DNA from: JBCBCP01 sp039178165
GTDB lineage: Bacteria; Pseudomonadota; Alphaproteobacteria; Rhodobacterales; Rhodobacteraceae
NCBI GenBank assembly: GCA_039178165.1
Contig: JBCDFL010000024.1
Coordinates: forward strand, 1 to 25,311
Length of the DNA stretch: 25,311 bases
Direction: 5' to 3'
The notes under the pieces were generated by a model. The model did not search any database. It worked only from the letters and a program-made list of their open reading frames with translations, and was not told the DNA's origin. The translations under genes and the position numbers were made by a program. Positions 1 to 6,886 of this stretch are shown here, piece after piece (the first letter of the stretch is position 1; each line of letters begins with the position of its first letter).

Positions 1-1
1 C

Positions 2-217
2 AATCCCGGCCACATTGGCGCGCCGATGCCGGGTGTCGTGGCCTCTATCGCCGCGCAAGCGGGCCAGCGGGTCACCGCCGGCGACCTGCTGCTGACCATC
101 GAAGCGATGAAGATGGAGACGGGCATTCACGCCGAACGCGACGCGGTCGTGAAGGCCGTGCACGTCACCGCAGGCGGGCAGATCGACGCCAAGGACCTGC
201 TGGTCGAGCTGGAGTGA
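2..217 (+). CDS. pyc: Pyruvate carboxylase, C-terminal biotinyl domain (5' truncated by window)
   Basis: Only the last 71 codons are in the window; the reading frame is open from base 2. This is the biotinyl (BCCP-type) domain. The sequence shows APMPG near the start and EAMKMET with the biotin-accepting lysine at bases 110-112. It closes with the GGQIDAKDLLVELE tail usual for alphaproteobacterial pyruvate carboxylase. The enzyme carboxylates pyruvate to oxaloacetate in the cytoplasm; the biotin arm shuttles CO2 between the biotin carboxylase and carboxyltransferase domains. The stop codon overlaps the GTG start of the next gene (GTGA), so the two are probably translationally coupled. An acyl-CoA carboxylase alpha subunit has a similar tail and cannot be fully excluded without the upstream domains, but the tail fits pyruvate carboxylase better. 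Confidence 0.85.
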   Translation, partial: NPGHIGAPMPGVVASIAAQAGQRVTAGDLLLTIEAMKMETGIHAERDAVVKAVHVTAGGQIDAKDLLVELE

Positions 218-594
218 AGCTGAGCGCCCTGTCCCTGCTGGTCCCGGACTACGCAGCCGGGATCGCTTTCTATTGCGGGGTGATGGGCTTTACGTTGGTC
301 GAAGACCGCGACGAGGGACGCAAGCGCTGGGTCCGCGTGCAGCCTCCGGGCGGCGGGCCGTCCTTTATCCTAGCCCGCGCGGACGGCACCCAGCAGCAGG
401 CGGCCATCGGCAACCAAGGCGGCGGGCGCGTCTGGCTGTTTCTGGAAACGGACGATTTCGCCGCCGATCACGCCCGCCTTATCGCCGCGGGCATCACCTT
501 CGAAGAGGTCCCGCGCCACGAGCCCTACGGCACCGTCGCGGTCTTCCGTGATCCCTTCGGCAACCGCTGGGACCTCATCGAATACGCCCGCTAG
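214..594 (+). CDS. VOC (glyoxalase/bleomycin resistance/dioxygenase fold) family protein
   Basis: This 126-aa protein has one VOC domain made of two beta-alpha-beta-beta-beta halves. The N-terminal half runs LLVPDYAAGIAFYCGVMGFTLV, and the C-terminal half ends in the typical FRDPFGNRWDLIEY strand. VOC proteins are metal-dependent lyases, isomerases or dioxygenases, or ligand-binding resistance proteins; the exact substrate cannot be read from sequence. It starts with GTG inside the stop of the pyruvate carboxylase gene (GTGA overlap), implying coupled translation. Its stop codon lies inside a CTAG palindrome shared with the stop of the convergent cyclase gene. Family assignment is firm; function is unknown. 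Confidence 0.85.
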   Translation: MKLSALSLLVPDYAAGIAFYCGVMGFTLVEDRDEGRKRWVRVQPPGGGPSFILARADGTQQQAAIGNQGGGRVWLFLETDDFAADHARLIAAGITFEEVPRHEPYGTVAVFRDPFGNRWDLIEYAR

Positions 595-1586
595 GCGTCA
601 TGCCACAGCGAATTGTCCTGCGCCTTGCCGTCGAGCGTGAGCGCCGGCAGCGGCGTTAGCTTTGCCCGCGCCGCTTCTGGCAGGGCGGCGACCAGATCGC
701 CGGACAGGACCGTTGCGGCGCCGTGGGCCTTGGCCGCGGCCTCGATGCGGGCGGTGGTGTTCATCACATCGCCCAACAGGGCGATTTCCTTCTTCCAGGC
801 GCCCATCTCGCCAGCGGCCACCTCGCCCACGTGCAGTGCGATGCGGATCTGCGGGGTATGGCGGTAGCTGCGCTCGTAATGCCCCGCTTGCGCCGCCAAC
901 GCCGCGTGCATGGCCCGGGCGCAGTCGAGGCAAGCGGCCTGGCGCACCCCGGCGCCGCGCGGCCAGGTGACGATCACCGCATCCCCGGCATAGCGGTGTA
1001 CCTGGCCGCGCGCCCTTGCGATGGGCTGGGACAGGTCCGCCGCCACCTCGCGCAGAAAGCTGTGGAATTGCACGGCGCCCAGATCCTCGCCCAGCGCGGT
1101 CGAGCCGGCCAGATCGGCGAACATCACAACCCGGTCCTCCAGCCGCGGCACGGCGTAGCGGACCGAGATCAGGGACAGGCTCGCCTCCTGCCCCAGAAAG
1201 CGCACGACCTCGACACCAATCGAAAACAGCGCGGCGATGGCGCAGGACAGCGCGAATTGCGCGTCAAAGCCAGGCGACGTCCACGGCCATGGGCCGCCCA
1301 GCACCAGCGCAGGCAAAGCCATGCCGAAGAGGATGACCGCGCTGTAGGACAGCCCCCGCAACGCCACGAGGGCAAGGGGCGGCAGCCGCCGGACCGCGCG
1401 CAGCGCCCCGTTGGACAGAACGCCCAACTCGACGACGAGGCAACCCGCCGCGATCCCCGCCCCCGTGAGCACGCCGGTGACAATTCCGCGGACCAGCGCC
1501 TCCTGGCTTTGGACGATGCCGATCAGACCGCCGATGAGGGCGGAGATCGCCGTGACGATCACGATGATCCGCAAGTTTCGGTTCAT
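591..1586 (-). CDS. Membrane-anchored class III adenylate/guanylate cyclase
   Basis: This 331-aa protein has about four hydrophobic segments in residues 5-130, followed by a class III cyclase catalytic domain from about residue 150 to the end. The two metal-binding aspartates are visible: D158 in MFADLAGST and D202 in RYAGDAVIV. The transition-state Asn/Arg pair is present as N276 and R280 in LGDVMNTTAR. It therefore looks catalytically competent and should make cAMP (or cGMP) at the inner face of the membrane. The substrate-specifying residues were not resolved by eye. It runs convergent to the VOC gene with overlapping stops and divergent from the yqhA-like gene. A candidate cyclic-nucleotide target, the ABC-like protein with a cNMP domain, lies downstream in the window, but a functional link is only inference. 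Confidence 0.88.
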   Translation of the reverse strand: MNRNLRIIVIVTAISALIGGLIGIVQSQEALVRGIVTGVLTGAGIAAGCLVVELGVLSNGALRAVRRLPPLALVALRGLSYSAVILFGMALPALVLGGPWPWTSPGFDAQFALSCAIAALFSIGVEVVRFLGQEASLSLISVRYAVPRLEDRVVMFADLAGSTALGEDLGAVQFHSFLREVAADLSQPIARARGQVHRYAGDAVIVTWPRGAGVRQAACLDCARAMHAALAAQAGHYERSYRHTPQIRIALHVGEVAAGEMGAWKKEIALLGDVMNTTARIEAAAKAHGAATVLSGDLVAALPEAARAKLTPLPALTLDGKAQDNSLWHDA

Positions 1587-1685
1587 GCACGCACTCTACC
1601 GCTTCGGGCGGGGCAGGAAAGTCGTGCTTGACGGCGCGGGCCCGGGCGTCCCGTATGCACGGACGCAATTCGGAGCCGGCTCCCT

Positions 1686-2168
1686 ATGTTCGGACGTATC
1701 CTTGGCGCGAGCCGCTACCTGATCCTGTTGGCCGTGCTCGGCGCGCTGCTGTCGGGCACGACGCTTCTTGTCTACGGCCTGCTGGAGGCCGGCTTGCTGG
1801 TTCAAGCGACCTGGGAGGCGGGCGAGGTCACGCGCAAGGGCGCCAAGGGGCTGGCGCTGGAATTCATCGAAATCGTCGATCTCTTCCTGCTGGGCACGGT
1901 GTTCTACATCATCGCACTGGGGCTTTACGAGCTCTTCATCAGCACCAACGTGCCCTTGCCTGACTGGCTGACGATCCGCACGCTGGACGATCTGAAGAAC
2001 AAGCTGATCGCGGTGGTCGTCGTCGTTCTGGGCGTGCTGTTTCTGGGCCAGGCGGTCAGCTGGGACGGCCAGACCGACCTTCTGGGCTACGGCGCAGCGA
2101 CGGCGCTGGTGATCGCGGCGCTGACCTGGTTCCTCAAGTCTAAGACGGATGGGCCGCCGAAGGGCTAG
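1686..2168 (+). CDS. YqhA / UPF0114 family inner-membrane protein
   Basis: This 160-aa protein has three or four membrane segments: residues about 8-30, 55-80, 100-123 and 133-150. The start MFGRILGASRYLILLAVLG and the motif LKNKLIAVVVVVLGVLFLGQ match the UPF0114 (YqhA) family, which has no established biochemical role. A GGAG lies 10 bases before the ATG. It is transcribed away from the nucleotide cyclase. Its 3' end faces a possible microprotein on the other strand. The family call is by recognition of motifs; nothing in the neighbourhood adds a function. Confidence 0.8.
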   Translation: MFGRILGASRYLILLAVLGALLSGTTLLVYGLLEAGLLVQATWEAGEVTRKGAKGLALEFIEIVDLFLLGTVFYIIALGLYELFISTNVPLPDWLTIRTLDDLKNKLIAVVVVVLGVLFLGQAVSWDGQTDLLGYGAATALVIAALTWFLKSKTDGPPKG

Positions 2169-2180
2169 GCGTCCGCAAAT

Positions 2181-2270
2181 CTAAAGCGGGACGGCCTGTG
2201 CCTGCACGCAGATGCCGACCCAGATCGCCAGGCCCAAGACCCACACCTTGATATTGTCCGCGGCGCCCAT
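2181..2270 (-). CDS. Putative 29-aa single-pass membrane microprotein
   Basis: On the minus strand an ATG at 2270 opens a 29-codon frame ending in TAG at 2183-2181. The product begins MGAADNIKVWVLGLAIW and continues as a single hydrophobic helix containing one Cys. Directly upstream is GGGAGGGGGCG, a near-ideal Shine-Dalgarno sequence ending just before the ATG. The polar N-terminus followed by one hydrophobic helix is typical of small membrane proteins. The frame fills most of the otherwise unexplained gap between the yqhA-like gene and tRNA-Gly. It could be chance, since no homolog can be checked here. I saw no convincing promoter for it. Confidence 0.4.
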   Translation of the reverse strand: MGAADNIKVWVLGLAIWVGICVQAQAVPL

Positions 2271-2365
2271 CGCCCCCTCCCGTCGTTGCGTGTCTTTGAT
2301 ACGGGCCGCCCAGGTGGTTCCGTCGCGGCAGCACCGACTTTTTCCCGGGCGCGGCACTTTTGCCC

Positions 2366-2394
2366 TTGCAGCCCGCGCGGCGCATTTGTATCTG
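2366..2394 (+). promoter_or_regulatory. Probable sigma-70-type promoter of tRNA-Gly
   Basis: TTGCAG (2366-2371) and TATCTG (2389-2394) are separated by 17 bases. The -10 box ends 13 bases before the mature tRNA 5' end, giving a short leader. Called by eye. Confidence 0.5.
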
Positions 2395-2407
2395 GACGTT
2401 CACGGAT

Positions 2408-2482
2408 GCGGGCGTAGCTCAGGGGTAGAGCATTACCTTGCCAAGGTAAGGGTCGTGAGTTCGAATCTCATCGCCCGCTCCA
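2408..2482 (+). tRNA. tRNA-Gly (anticodon GCC)
   Basis: A full cloverleaf can be drawn. The acceptor stem is GCGGGCG (2408-2414) paired with CGCCCGC (2472-2478). The D arm contains TAGCTCAGGGGTAGAG. The anticodon stem TTACC/GGTAA carries the loop TTGCCAA, with GCC at 2440-2442. The T arm contains GTTCGAATC. The discriminator is T and CCA is encoded at 2480-2482. There is no integrase or att-like repeat beside it, so there is no sign that it serves as an integration site here. Confidence 0.97.
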
Positions 2483-2606
2483 AACACTCTCTCAAACAAC
2501 ATGAATTCGTGCCATTGGTGGCCGAACGGTTTGCTTTCAATGTCGGCAGCCATCCGGCCCCTCTCGCGCATCGGCGCGGCCGACACGTTGCCGGGGCGAC
2601 GCGCGT

Positions 2607-3812
2607 CTACTGCGCTCCTAGCCGCGCGATGGAGGTGGGCCAGGGGTCGGCGAAGGGGCGGCCGGCTTTCCAATCGGCGATTTCCGCATCGGTGCAAAAG
2701 CAGGTCCGGACCGCATCCACAAAGGCGTCGAGGTCGTCCTCGTCCCCGATGATCGTCAGCTGGCAGCGGCGGTCGCCGAGTTCCGCGTGGCTTTCGGACA
2801 GTTTGGTGCGCAGGGCCTCTTTCTCCCACCCCGACAGGTTCAGGCTGTCGTCCTCCAGCGCGCTGATCTTCCAGTAATTGACGATCTCCAGCCCCACGTT
2901 CCCGCCGGTCTGGTTCCACAGCAGCATCAGCGTGTCCCGCGTTGGGAGCCAGAAAAAGCCCTTGCTGCGGTAGATGCCCAGGCCCAGCGACTGGGTGTAG
3001 ACGTCGTAGAGCCGCTGAGGATGAAAGGGGCGCGGATCGCGCAGCACGCGGCTGCCGATGCGGTAGCTTTCGGGCTGTGCCAGCGGCGCGCCGGCCCCCT
3101 CACCCGCCGTCAGGGTCCGGCCCAGCGCCTGCACCCGCTCGTAATCGTACATCGGCATGTCCAGCACCGCTGCCAAGCTGACATTGCCCCATTGCATGGC
3201 CAGCACGTCGGCGCGGGGGTTGAGCGGGTGGACCGCTTCGGCCACCTCTTGCAGCGCCGCGCGCGGGACCTTGTCGGCCTTGCTGAGCAGAAGGCGGCTG
3301 GCGAACATCACCTGTTCGGCCAGCAGGTTGGCCACGCCCCGCTTGCTTTGGGCCGCGGCCGCGTCGGCCGCCGTCCGGACAGCGCGCCCGTGATCGAAAT
3401 CCTGTGCCAGAACGACGGTGTCGACGACCGACAGCACGCCGTGCAGGCGCAGATCGCGCATCTCGCGGATCGCCTGGAGCAAGGGCCAGGGATGGGCGCT
3501 GCCCGACGTCTCGATCAGCAGGTGCGTGACCTTCCGGTCCGCCAGGACCTGAGCCACAGCCTCCCGCAAGAAGGGCAGGCCCGCATCGCTGCTGATGCTG
3601 ACCCCGGGGATGGAGGCGAAATGCGGAGAGCGGCGGGAGATCACCTCGCTGGTGTCGAGGACGGAGCCGTCGACGTCGAGCGTGCTCATCTCGTTCACGA
3701 TCACGCCCAATGTTACGTGCGGCAGCGTGCGCGCTTGGACCAGCAGGTTTTGTAGGAGCGTGGTTTTCCCCGCGCCGAGAAAGCCGTTCAGGATCGTGGT
3801 TGCGACGGGCAT
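2607..3812 (-). CDS. COG0523 (CobW/YjiA-like) P-loop GTPase lacking the CxCC metal motif
   Basis: This 401-aa protein belongs to the G3E/COG0523 family of metal-chaperone GTPases. Walker A is GFLGAGKTT (residues 10-18), a G3-type ETSG lies at 101-104, and the base-specificity motif is SKAD (177-180). A CobW C-terminal domain runs from about RPFHPQRLYD (261-270) through RSKGFFWL to about 375. Canonical members bind Zn or another metal through CxCC, usually CICC, after the first switch. Here the equivalent stretch reads SISS (residues 72-75), with every cysteine replaced by serine. A CFC pair exists only at 371-373. No Zur-like palindrome was seen upstream. GTP binding is expected. Metal transfer through the usual site is not, so it may be a divergent subgroup. 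The ATG start directly precedes the P-loop, as usual in the family. Confidence 0.88.
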   Translation of the reverse strand: MPVATTILNGFLGAGKTTLLQNLLVQARTLPHVTLGVIVNEMSTLDVDGSVLDTSEVISRRSPHFASIPGVSISSDAGLPFLREAVAQVLADRKVTHLLIETSGSAHPWPLLQAIREMRDLRLHGVLSVVDTVVLAQDFDHGRAVRTAADAAAAQSKRGVANLLAEQVMFASRLLLSKADKVPRAALQEVAEAVHPLNPRADVLAMQWGNVSLAAVLDMPMYDYERVQALGRTLTAGEGAGAPLAQPESYRIGSRVLRDPRPFHPQRLYDVYTQSLGLGIYRSKGFFWLPTRDTLMLLWNQTGGNVGLEIVNYWKISALEDDSLNLSGWEKEALRTKLSESHAELGDRRCQLTIIGDEDDLDAFVDAVRTCFCTDAEIADWKAGRPFADPWPTSIARLGAQ

Positions 3813-3890
3813 GGGCGGGGTCCTGCGCTGGGGCTGCTACCGCCCTCTACCGCCAAATGCGCGCTGCGGAAACATCCAAGGGCGCGGCAA

Positions 3891-4409
3891 TCATTGCGTG
3901 TAGGCCGCCACGAGGAAGGCAACCTCCGCCGCCTCCACGTCACCCGGGACAAAGGCGGCCCCCAAAGCACTTGCGTACAGCAGCCGGGCCCGCAGCCGCG
4001 CCTGGGCCGGCGAGCACCCGCAGGCCGCCAGAACCGCTTCCAGCGCCTCCGTCCGGTAGCGGTCGACCTCCGCCAAGCGGTGCTGAATGGCCGGATTGGC
4101 CTGCGCCCAGGCCCGCACCGCCCGCTCCAGCGCCAGATCGGCCCCCGCCGCGCCGGTGATCAGATGCGCTAGCTGCGCCTTTGGCCCGCCGGCCTGCGGC
4201 ATGTCCGCCGCGACGTCTTGGGAGAGGGCCAGCCACGCAGCGAAGATGGCGTCGTGGTACGCCTCGATCCCGTCGAAATAGCCGTAAAACGAGCCGCGGG
4301 TGACCCGCAGGCGCTTGGCCAGAAGATCGGCCTTGAGCGCGGTAAACCCCTCCGCCCGCAGCGCGTTTAATCCGGCGTCGATCCAGTCGTCTCGGGTCAG
4401 TTTTGTCAT
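3891..4409 (-). CDS. TetR/AcrR family transcriptional regulator
   Basis: The protein is 172 aa from the ATG at 4409; an in-frame ATG at 4427 would add six residues. An N-terminal helix-turn-helix of TetR type spans about residues 5-52, including LRVTRGSFYGYFDG, followed by a helical ligand-binding domain rich in Ala/Leu. I prefer the 4409 start because the alternative ATG lies inside the first operator-like palindrome (4421-4436). Neither start has a strong ribosome binding site. The gene is divergent from the small membrane protein at 4489, and the shared promoter region carries two matching palindromes. It probably represses both itself and that neighbour. The ligand is unknown. Confidence 0.9.
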   Translation of the reverse strand: MTKLTRDDWIDAGLNALRAEGFTALKADLLAKRLRVTRGSFYGYFDGIEAYHDAIFAAWLALSQDVAADMPQAGGPKAQLAHLITGAAGADLALERAVRAWAQANPAIQHRLAEVDRYRTEALEAVLAACGCSPAQARLRARLLYASALGAAFVPGDVEAAEVAFLVAAYTQ

Positions 4410-4420
4410 GGGGCAAGGAA

Positions 4421-4471
4421 TAGACATAAGTGTATTGTTTTTCCATCGCTGCGATTATACATATGTGTATA
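4421..4471. promoter_or_regulatory. Paired TetR-type operators in the divergent promoter region
   Basis: Two related 16-bp palindromes lie 35 bp apart: TAGACATAAGTGTATT (4421-4436) and TATACATATGTGTATA (4456-4471), identical at 13 of 16 positions. The second is a palindrome with one mismatched pair. A plausible plus-strand promoter has its -35 (TTGTTT, 4435-4440) touching the first copy and its -10 (TACATA, 4458-4463) inside the second. The AT-rich sequence stands out from its GC-rich surroundings. Assignment to the adjacent TetR protein is inference. Confidence 0.65.
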
Positions 4472-4488
4472 TTCAAGCGGAGAGCGCC

Positions 4489-4917
4489 ATGCCCCTATCT
4501 TCCATCGCCTTCACGACCGGCGCGGTCACCTTCGTGCTGATCGGCGCGCTGCACACCTATGTCCACTTCGTCTGGTTGACGGGGGACGCGCTATTTCTTC
4601 GGATGGACGCGTTGGGCACCGTCCCGCTTGGCCACATGGACGCTCCGGTTTGGGGGCTGTTTCAGGGCACGTCGATCCTGATGGGTTTCTTCTCCCTCGC
4701 CTTTGGGGCGGCCTTGTTGACGCACGCCGCAGACCGGCACGGCAGACCGCAGGTGCGCGCCGCGCTGTGCGGCCTAACGATCCTGCTGCTGGTCGGGATC
4801 ATGATCGTGGGCGGCCTGCATCTGTCGGCGCTGCAGGTCTATGGCGGAGCGTTTGGGATCATCTGTTTCGGTCTGCCGCTGATCACGAGCCTGCGCGCTA
4901 TGGGGCAGCCCGGCTGA
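4489..4917 (+). CDS. Small four-helix membrane protein of unknown function, TetR-linked
   Basis: This 142-aa protein starts at the ATG at 4489, preceded by GCGGAGAG. The frame is open further upstream, but that part runs antisense through the TetR gene. Four hydrophobic segments are visible at about residues 7-27, 47-72, 85-105 and 108-135. Histidines lie in or near helices (LIGALHTYVHF, GHMDAP, GGLHLSALQ). I do not recognise a named family with certainty. The divergent TetR gene and the operator pair suggest that its expression is induced by the TetR ligand. The stop codon abuts the convergent LysR stop in TGATCA. Confidence 0.75.
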   Translation: MPLSSIAFTTGAVTFVLIGALHTYVHFVWLTGDALFLRMDALGTVPLGHMDAPVWGLFQGTSILMGFFSLAFGAALLTHAADRHGRPQVRAALCGLTILLLVGIMIVGGLHLSALQVYGGAFGIICFGLPLITSLRAMGQPG

Positions 4918-5847
4918 TCAAGGGTCGGGCCGATCGCTCGCGTCCCGCATCATTGCGACCTCATCCAGAAGCCAGGCGCGAAATTGTGCAATCTTGGGCA
5001 CCTCAGCGCGGTGCGGCGCGATCAGCAGGTGGTAGGCAAAGACTAAGGGCGTGCTGAGACCCGCGGCGAAGGGCCGGACCAGACGGCCCGCCGCCAGGTG
5101 GTCCGCGGCCATGTGATCGCCGATCAGAGCCACGCCTTCCCCATCCAGCGCCGCGCGCACCGCCATCTCCTCCCGCGTGAAGCGGGGCCCGGCGAAGGGA
5201 TCCACACCGTGCGCGCCGGCGGCCAGAAGCCAGGTGCGCCAGGACCCCTCCGCCTCTTTCCAGTCGATGTGCAGCAGCGTGTGGTGGGCCAGATCCTCGG
5301 GTCGGCGCAGGCCCGGCGCCCGGTCCAGCAGATCGGGGGTGCAGACGGGCGTGGCGCGCATCGCGAACAGGCGGTCGCTGCGGACGCCCGAATAGCCGCC
5401 CGGCCCGTAGCGGATCGCGACATCCGCGTCGCCGCGCGCCACATCGACCAGCCGATCGGTCCCGTCGAGCCGGATCTCCACCTCCGGGCACCGGCGGCGG
5501 AACCGGTCGAGCCGCGGCACCAGCCAAAGCGAGCCGAAGCCCGGGCTGACACTGACCGTCAGCAGATTGTCCGATTGCGCGCGCAGGGCCGCAGCCCCAT
5601 CCGCCAGCCGGTCGAAGCCCTCGGTCACGAGCGGCAGCGCGCGTTCCCCCGCCTCTGTCAGGCGCAGCGCGCGGGTGAGCCGGTGGAAGACGGGCGCGCC
5701 AAGCCAATCCTCCAGCGTCTTGATCTGGTGACTGATCGCCCCCGGTGTCACGCCCATCTCCGCCGCGGCCTGGGCAAAACTCAGGTGGCGCGCGGCGACT
5801 TCGAACGCGTGCAGTGCACGGAGCGGCGGGAGGGTGCGGCGCATCAT
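4918..5847 (-). CDS. LysR family transcriptional regulator (GcvA-like)
   Basis: This 309-aa protein has a winged helix-turn-helix at about residues 8-67 (LHAFEVAARHLSFAQAAAEM followed by VTPGAISHQIKTLE). A substrate-binding domain runs from about 95 to 300. LPPLRALHAFEVAARHLSF and the SHQIKTLEDWLG core are typical of the GcvA-type subgroup. It is transcribed divergently from an EamA-type transporter, so control of that exporter is the likely job. A 15-bp palindrome lies directly before its start codon and probably mediates autoregulation. Two consecutive ATG codons start the gene. The effector is unknown. Confidence 0.93.
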   Translation of the reverse strand: MMRRTLPPLRALHAFEVAARHLSFAQAAAEMGVTPGAISHQIKTLEDWLGAPVFHRLTRALRLTEAGERALPLVTEGFDRLADGAAALRAQSDNLLTVSVSPGFGSLWLVPRLDRFRRRCPEVEIRLDGTDRLVDVARGDADVAIRYGPGGYSGVRSDRLFAMRATPVCTPDLLDRAPGLRRPEDLAHHTLLHIDWKEAEGSWRTWLLAAGAHGVDPFAGPRFTREEMAVRAALDGEGVALIGDHMAADHLAAGRLVRPFAAGLSTPLVFAYHLLIAPHRAEVPKIAQFRAWLLDEVAMMRDASDRPDP

Positions 5848-5849
5848 TT

Positions 5850-5864
5850 ATGAGAAAATCTCAT
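5850..5864. promoter_or_regulatory. LysR-type operator (T-N11-A palindrome)
   Basis: ATGAGA-AAA-TCTCAT is a perfect 6+6 inverted repeat. It contains the T-N11-A signature of LysR sites (T5851 to A5863). It starts two bases upstream of the regulator's ATG (minus strand) and about 80 bases upstream of the transporter start, so bound protein would also cover the regulator's ribosome binding region. Confidence 0.65.
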
Positions 5865-5942
5865 CTGTTCAGTGAAATCAATTCCTTTGTTCTAAGGGCT
5901 TTCCAGCAATAAGCCGCCCTCACCCGCGCAAAGGACCCTACC

Positions 5943-6797
5943 TTGAGGCACAGCACATCAGAAAACCTCGTCTATCGCACCGGCGTTGTGTTGCTGATCG
6001 TCTCGGCCGTCGCCTACAGCGCCGCGGGCATCTTCACCAAGGGCGTGGAGGCCGCAGCCTGGGCCGTGATCTTCTGGCGCGGCGTCTTTGCCGCCCTCGC
6101 CACGACCGCCTATGCCGCCCGGTCCGGGGGTCTGCGGGCGGAATTCCTCGGCATGGGCCGGGCCGGCCTGGCCGTGGCGGTCATCGGCGCGGTGGGCACG
6201 GCAGCCTTCATCCCCGCCTTCAAGCTGACCAGCGTCGCCAATGTCGCGCTTATCTACGCCGCCGCGCCCTTCCTGGCGGCGGCCCTCGCCTGGCTGACCA
6301 TCGGGGAGCAGGTGGGCGCGCGCACCGCCTCGGGCGCAGCCGGCGCCTTGGCCGGTGTGGCGATCATCGTGGCCGGCTCTGCAGGCAGTGGATCGCTGCG
6401 CGGCGACGCCCTCGCGCTGCTGATGACGGCGGCGATGGCGACGATCATGGTGATCTACCGCGCGCGCCCGGCCACGCCCAGCGCCGGGCCCTCTGTGTTG
6501 CAATCGCTGTGCCTGATCCCCTTGGCCCTGGCCTTCAGCGCGCCCTTCGCGGTGCCGGTGGGGGAGGTCGCGATCCTTGCCGCCTTCGGGCTGGTGCACG
6601 CCGCGGCCTCCGTCACCCTGGCGGAAGGCGCGAAGCGTGTGCCGTCCGGCCAGACCGCACTGATCGGCGCGCTGGAGACGCCGCTCGCCCCGCTGCTCGC
6701 CCTCCTTATCCTGGCCGAATGGCCGCCGCAGGCGACGGTGCTGGGCGGCAGCATCGTCTTTGCCGCGGTGGTCCTGTCGCTGCGCGGCCGAGCCTAG
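5943..6797 (+). CDS. EamA/DMT superfamily transporter
   Basis: This 284-aa protein has about ten membrane helices in two EamA repeats (about residues 12-138 and 148-280). Typical features are FWRGVFAAL, the VALIYAAAPFLAAALAWLTIGEQV stretch ending repeat 1, and ALIGALETPLAPLLALLILAEWP in repeat 2. Such inner-membrane proteins usually export amino acids or metabolites. The start is TTG at 5943 with AAGGA seven bases upstream; no suitable ATG is near. The divergent LysR gene and the intervening operator indicate that it is the regulated target. The substrate is unknown. Confidence 0.88.
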   Translation: MRHSTSENLVYRTGVVLLIVSAVAYSAAGIFTKGVEAAAWAVIFWRGVFAALATTAYAARSGGLRAEFLGMGRAGLAVAVIGAVGTAAFIPAFKLTSVANVALIYAAAPFLAAALAWLTIGEQVGARTASGAAGALAGVAIIVAGSAGSGSLRGDALALLMTAAMATIMVIYRARPATPSAGPSVLQSLCLIPLALAFSAPFAVPVGEVAILAAFGLVHAAASVTLAEGAKRVPSGQTALIGALETPLAPLLALLILAEWPPQATVLGGSIVFAAVVLSLRGRA

Positions 6798-6886
6798 GGC
6801 GAACACTCAGAGGCAAGATTGCGTTGGGCGCAGCGCCGCGTGTGCGCTAGGTTCCGCGGCAACTAGGACCTGATCGGAGCGCCGCG

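Noticed and set aside
723..1631. 302-codon plus-strand frame across the cyclase gene
   Set aside because: Shadow of the cyclase: low-complexity Arg/Asp/Gln composition, no motif, and the minus strand has all catalytic residues.
2408..2482. tRNA-Gly or tRNA-Tyr as an integration site of a genomic island
   Set aside because: No integrase and no direct repeat of the tRNA 3' end was found in the window; flanking genes look like core chromosome.
2787..3755. 322-codon plus-strand frame across the COG0523 gene, and a similar 395-codon minus-strand frame at 23698-24885 across metY
   Set aside because: Both are antisense to genes with firm family motifs and show no domain of their own.
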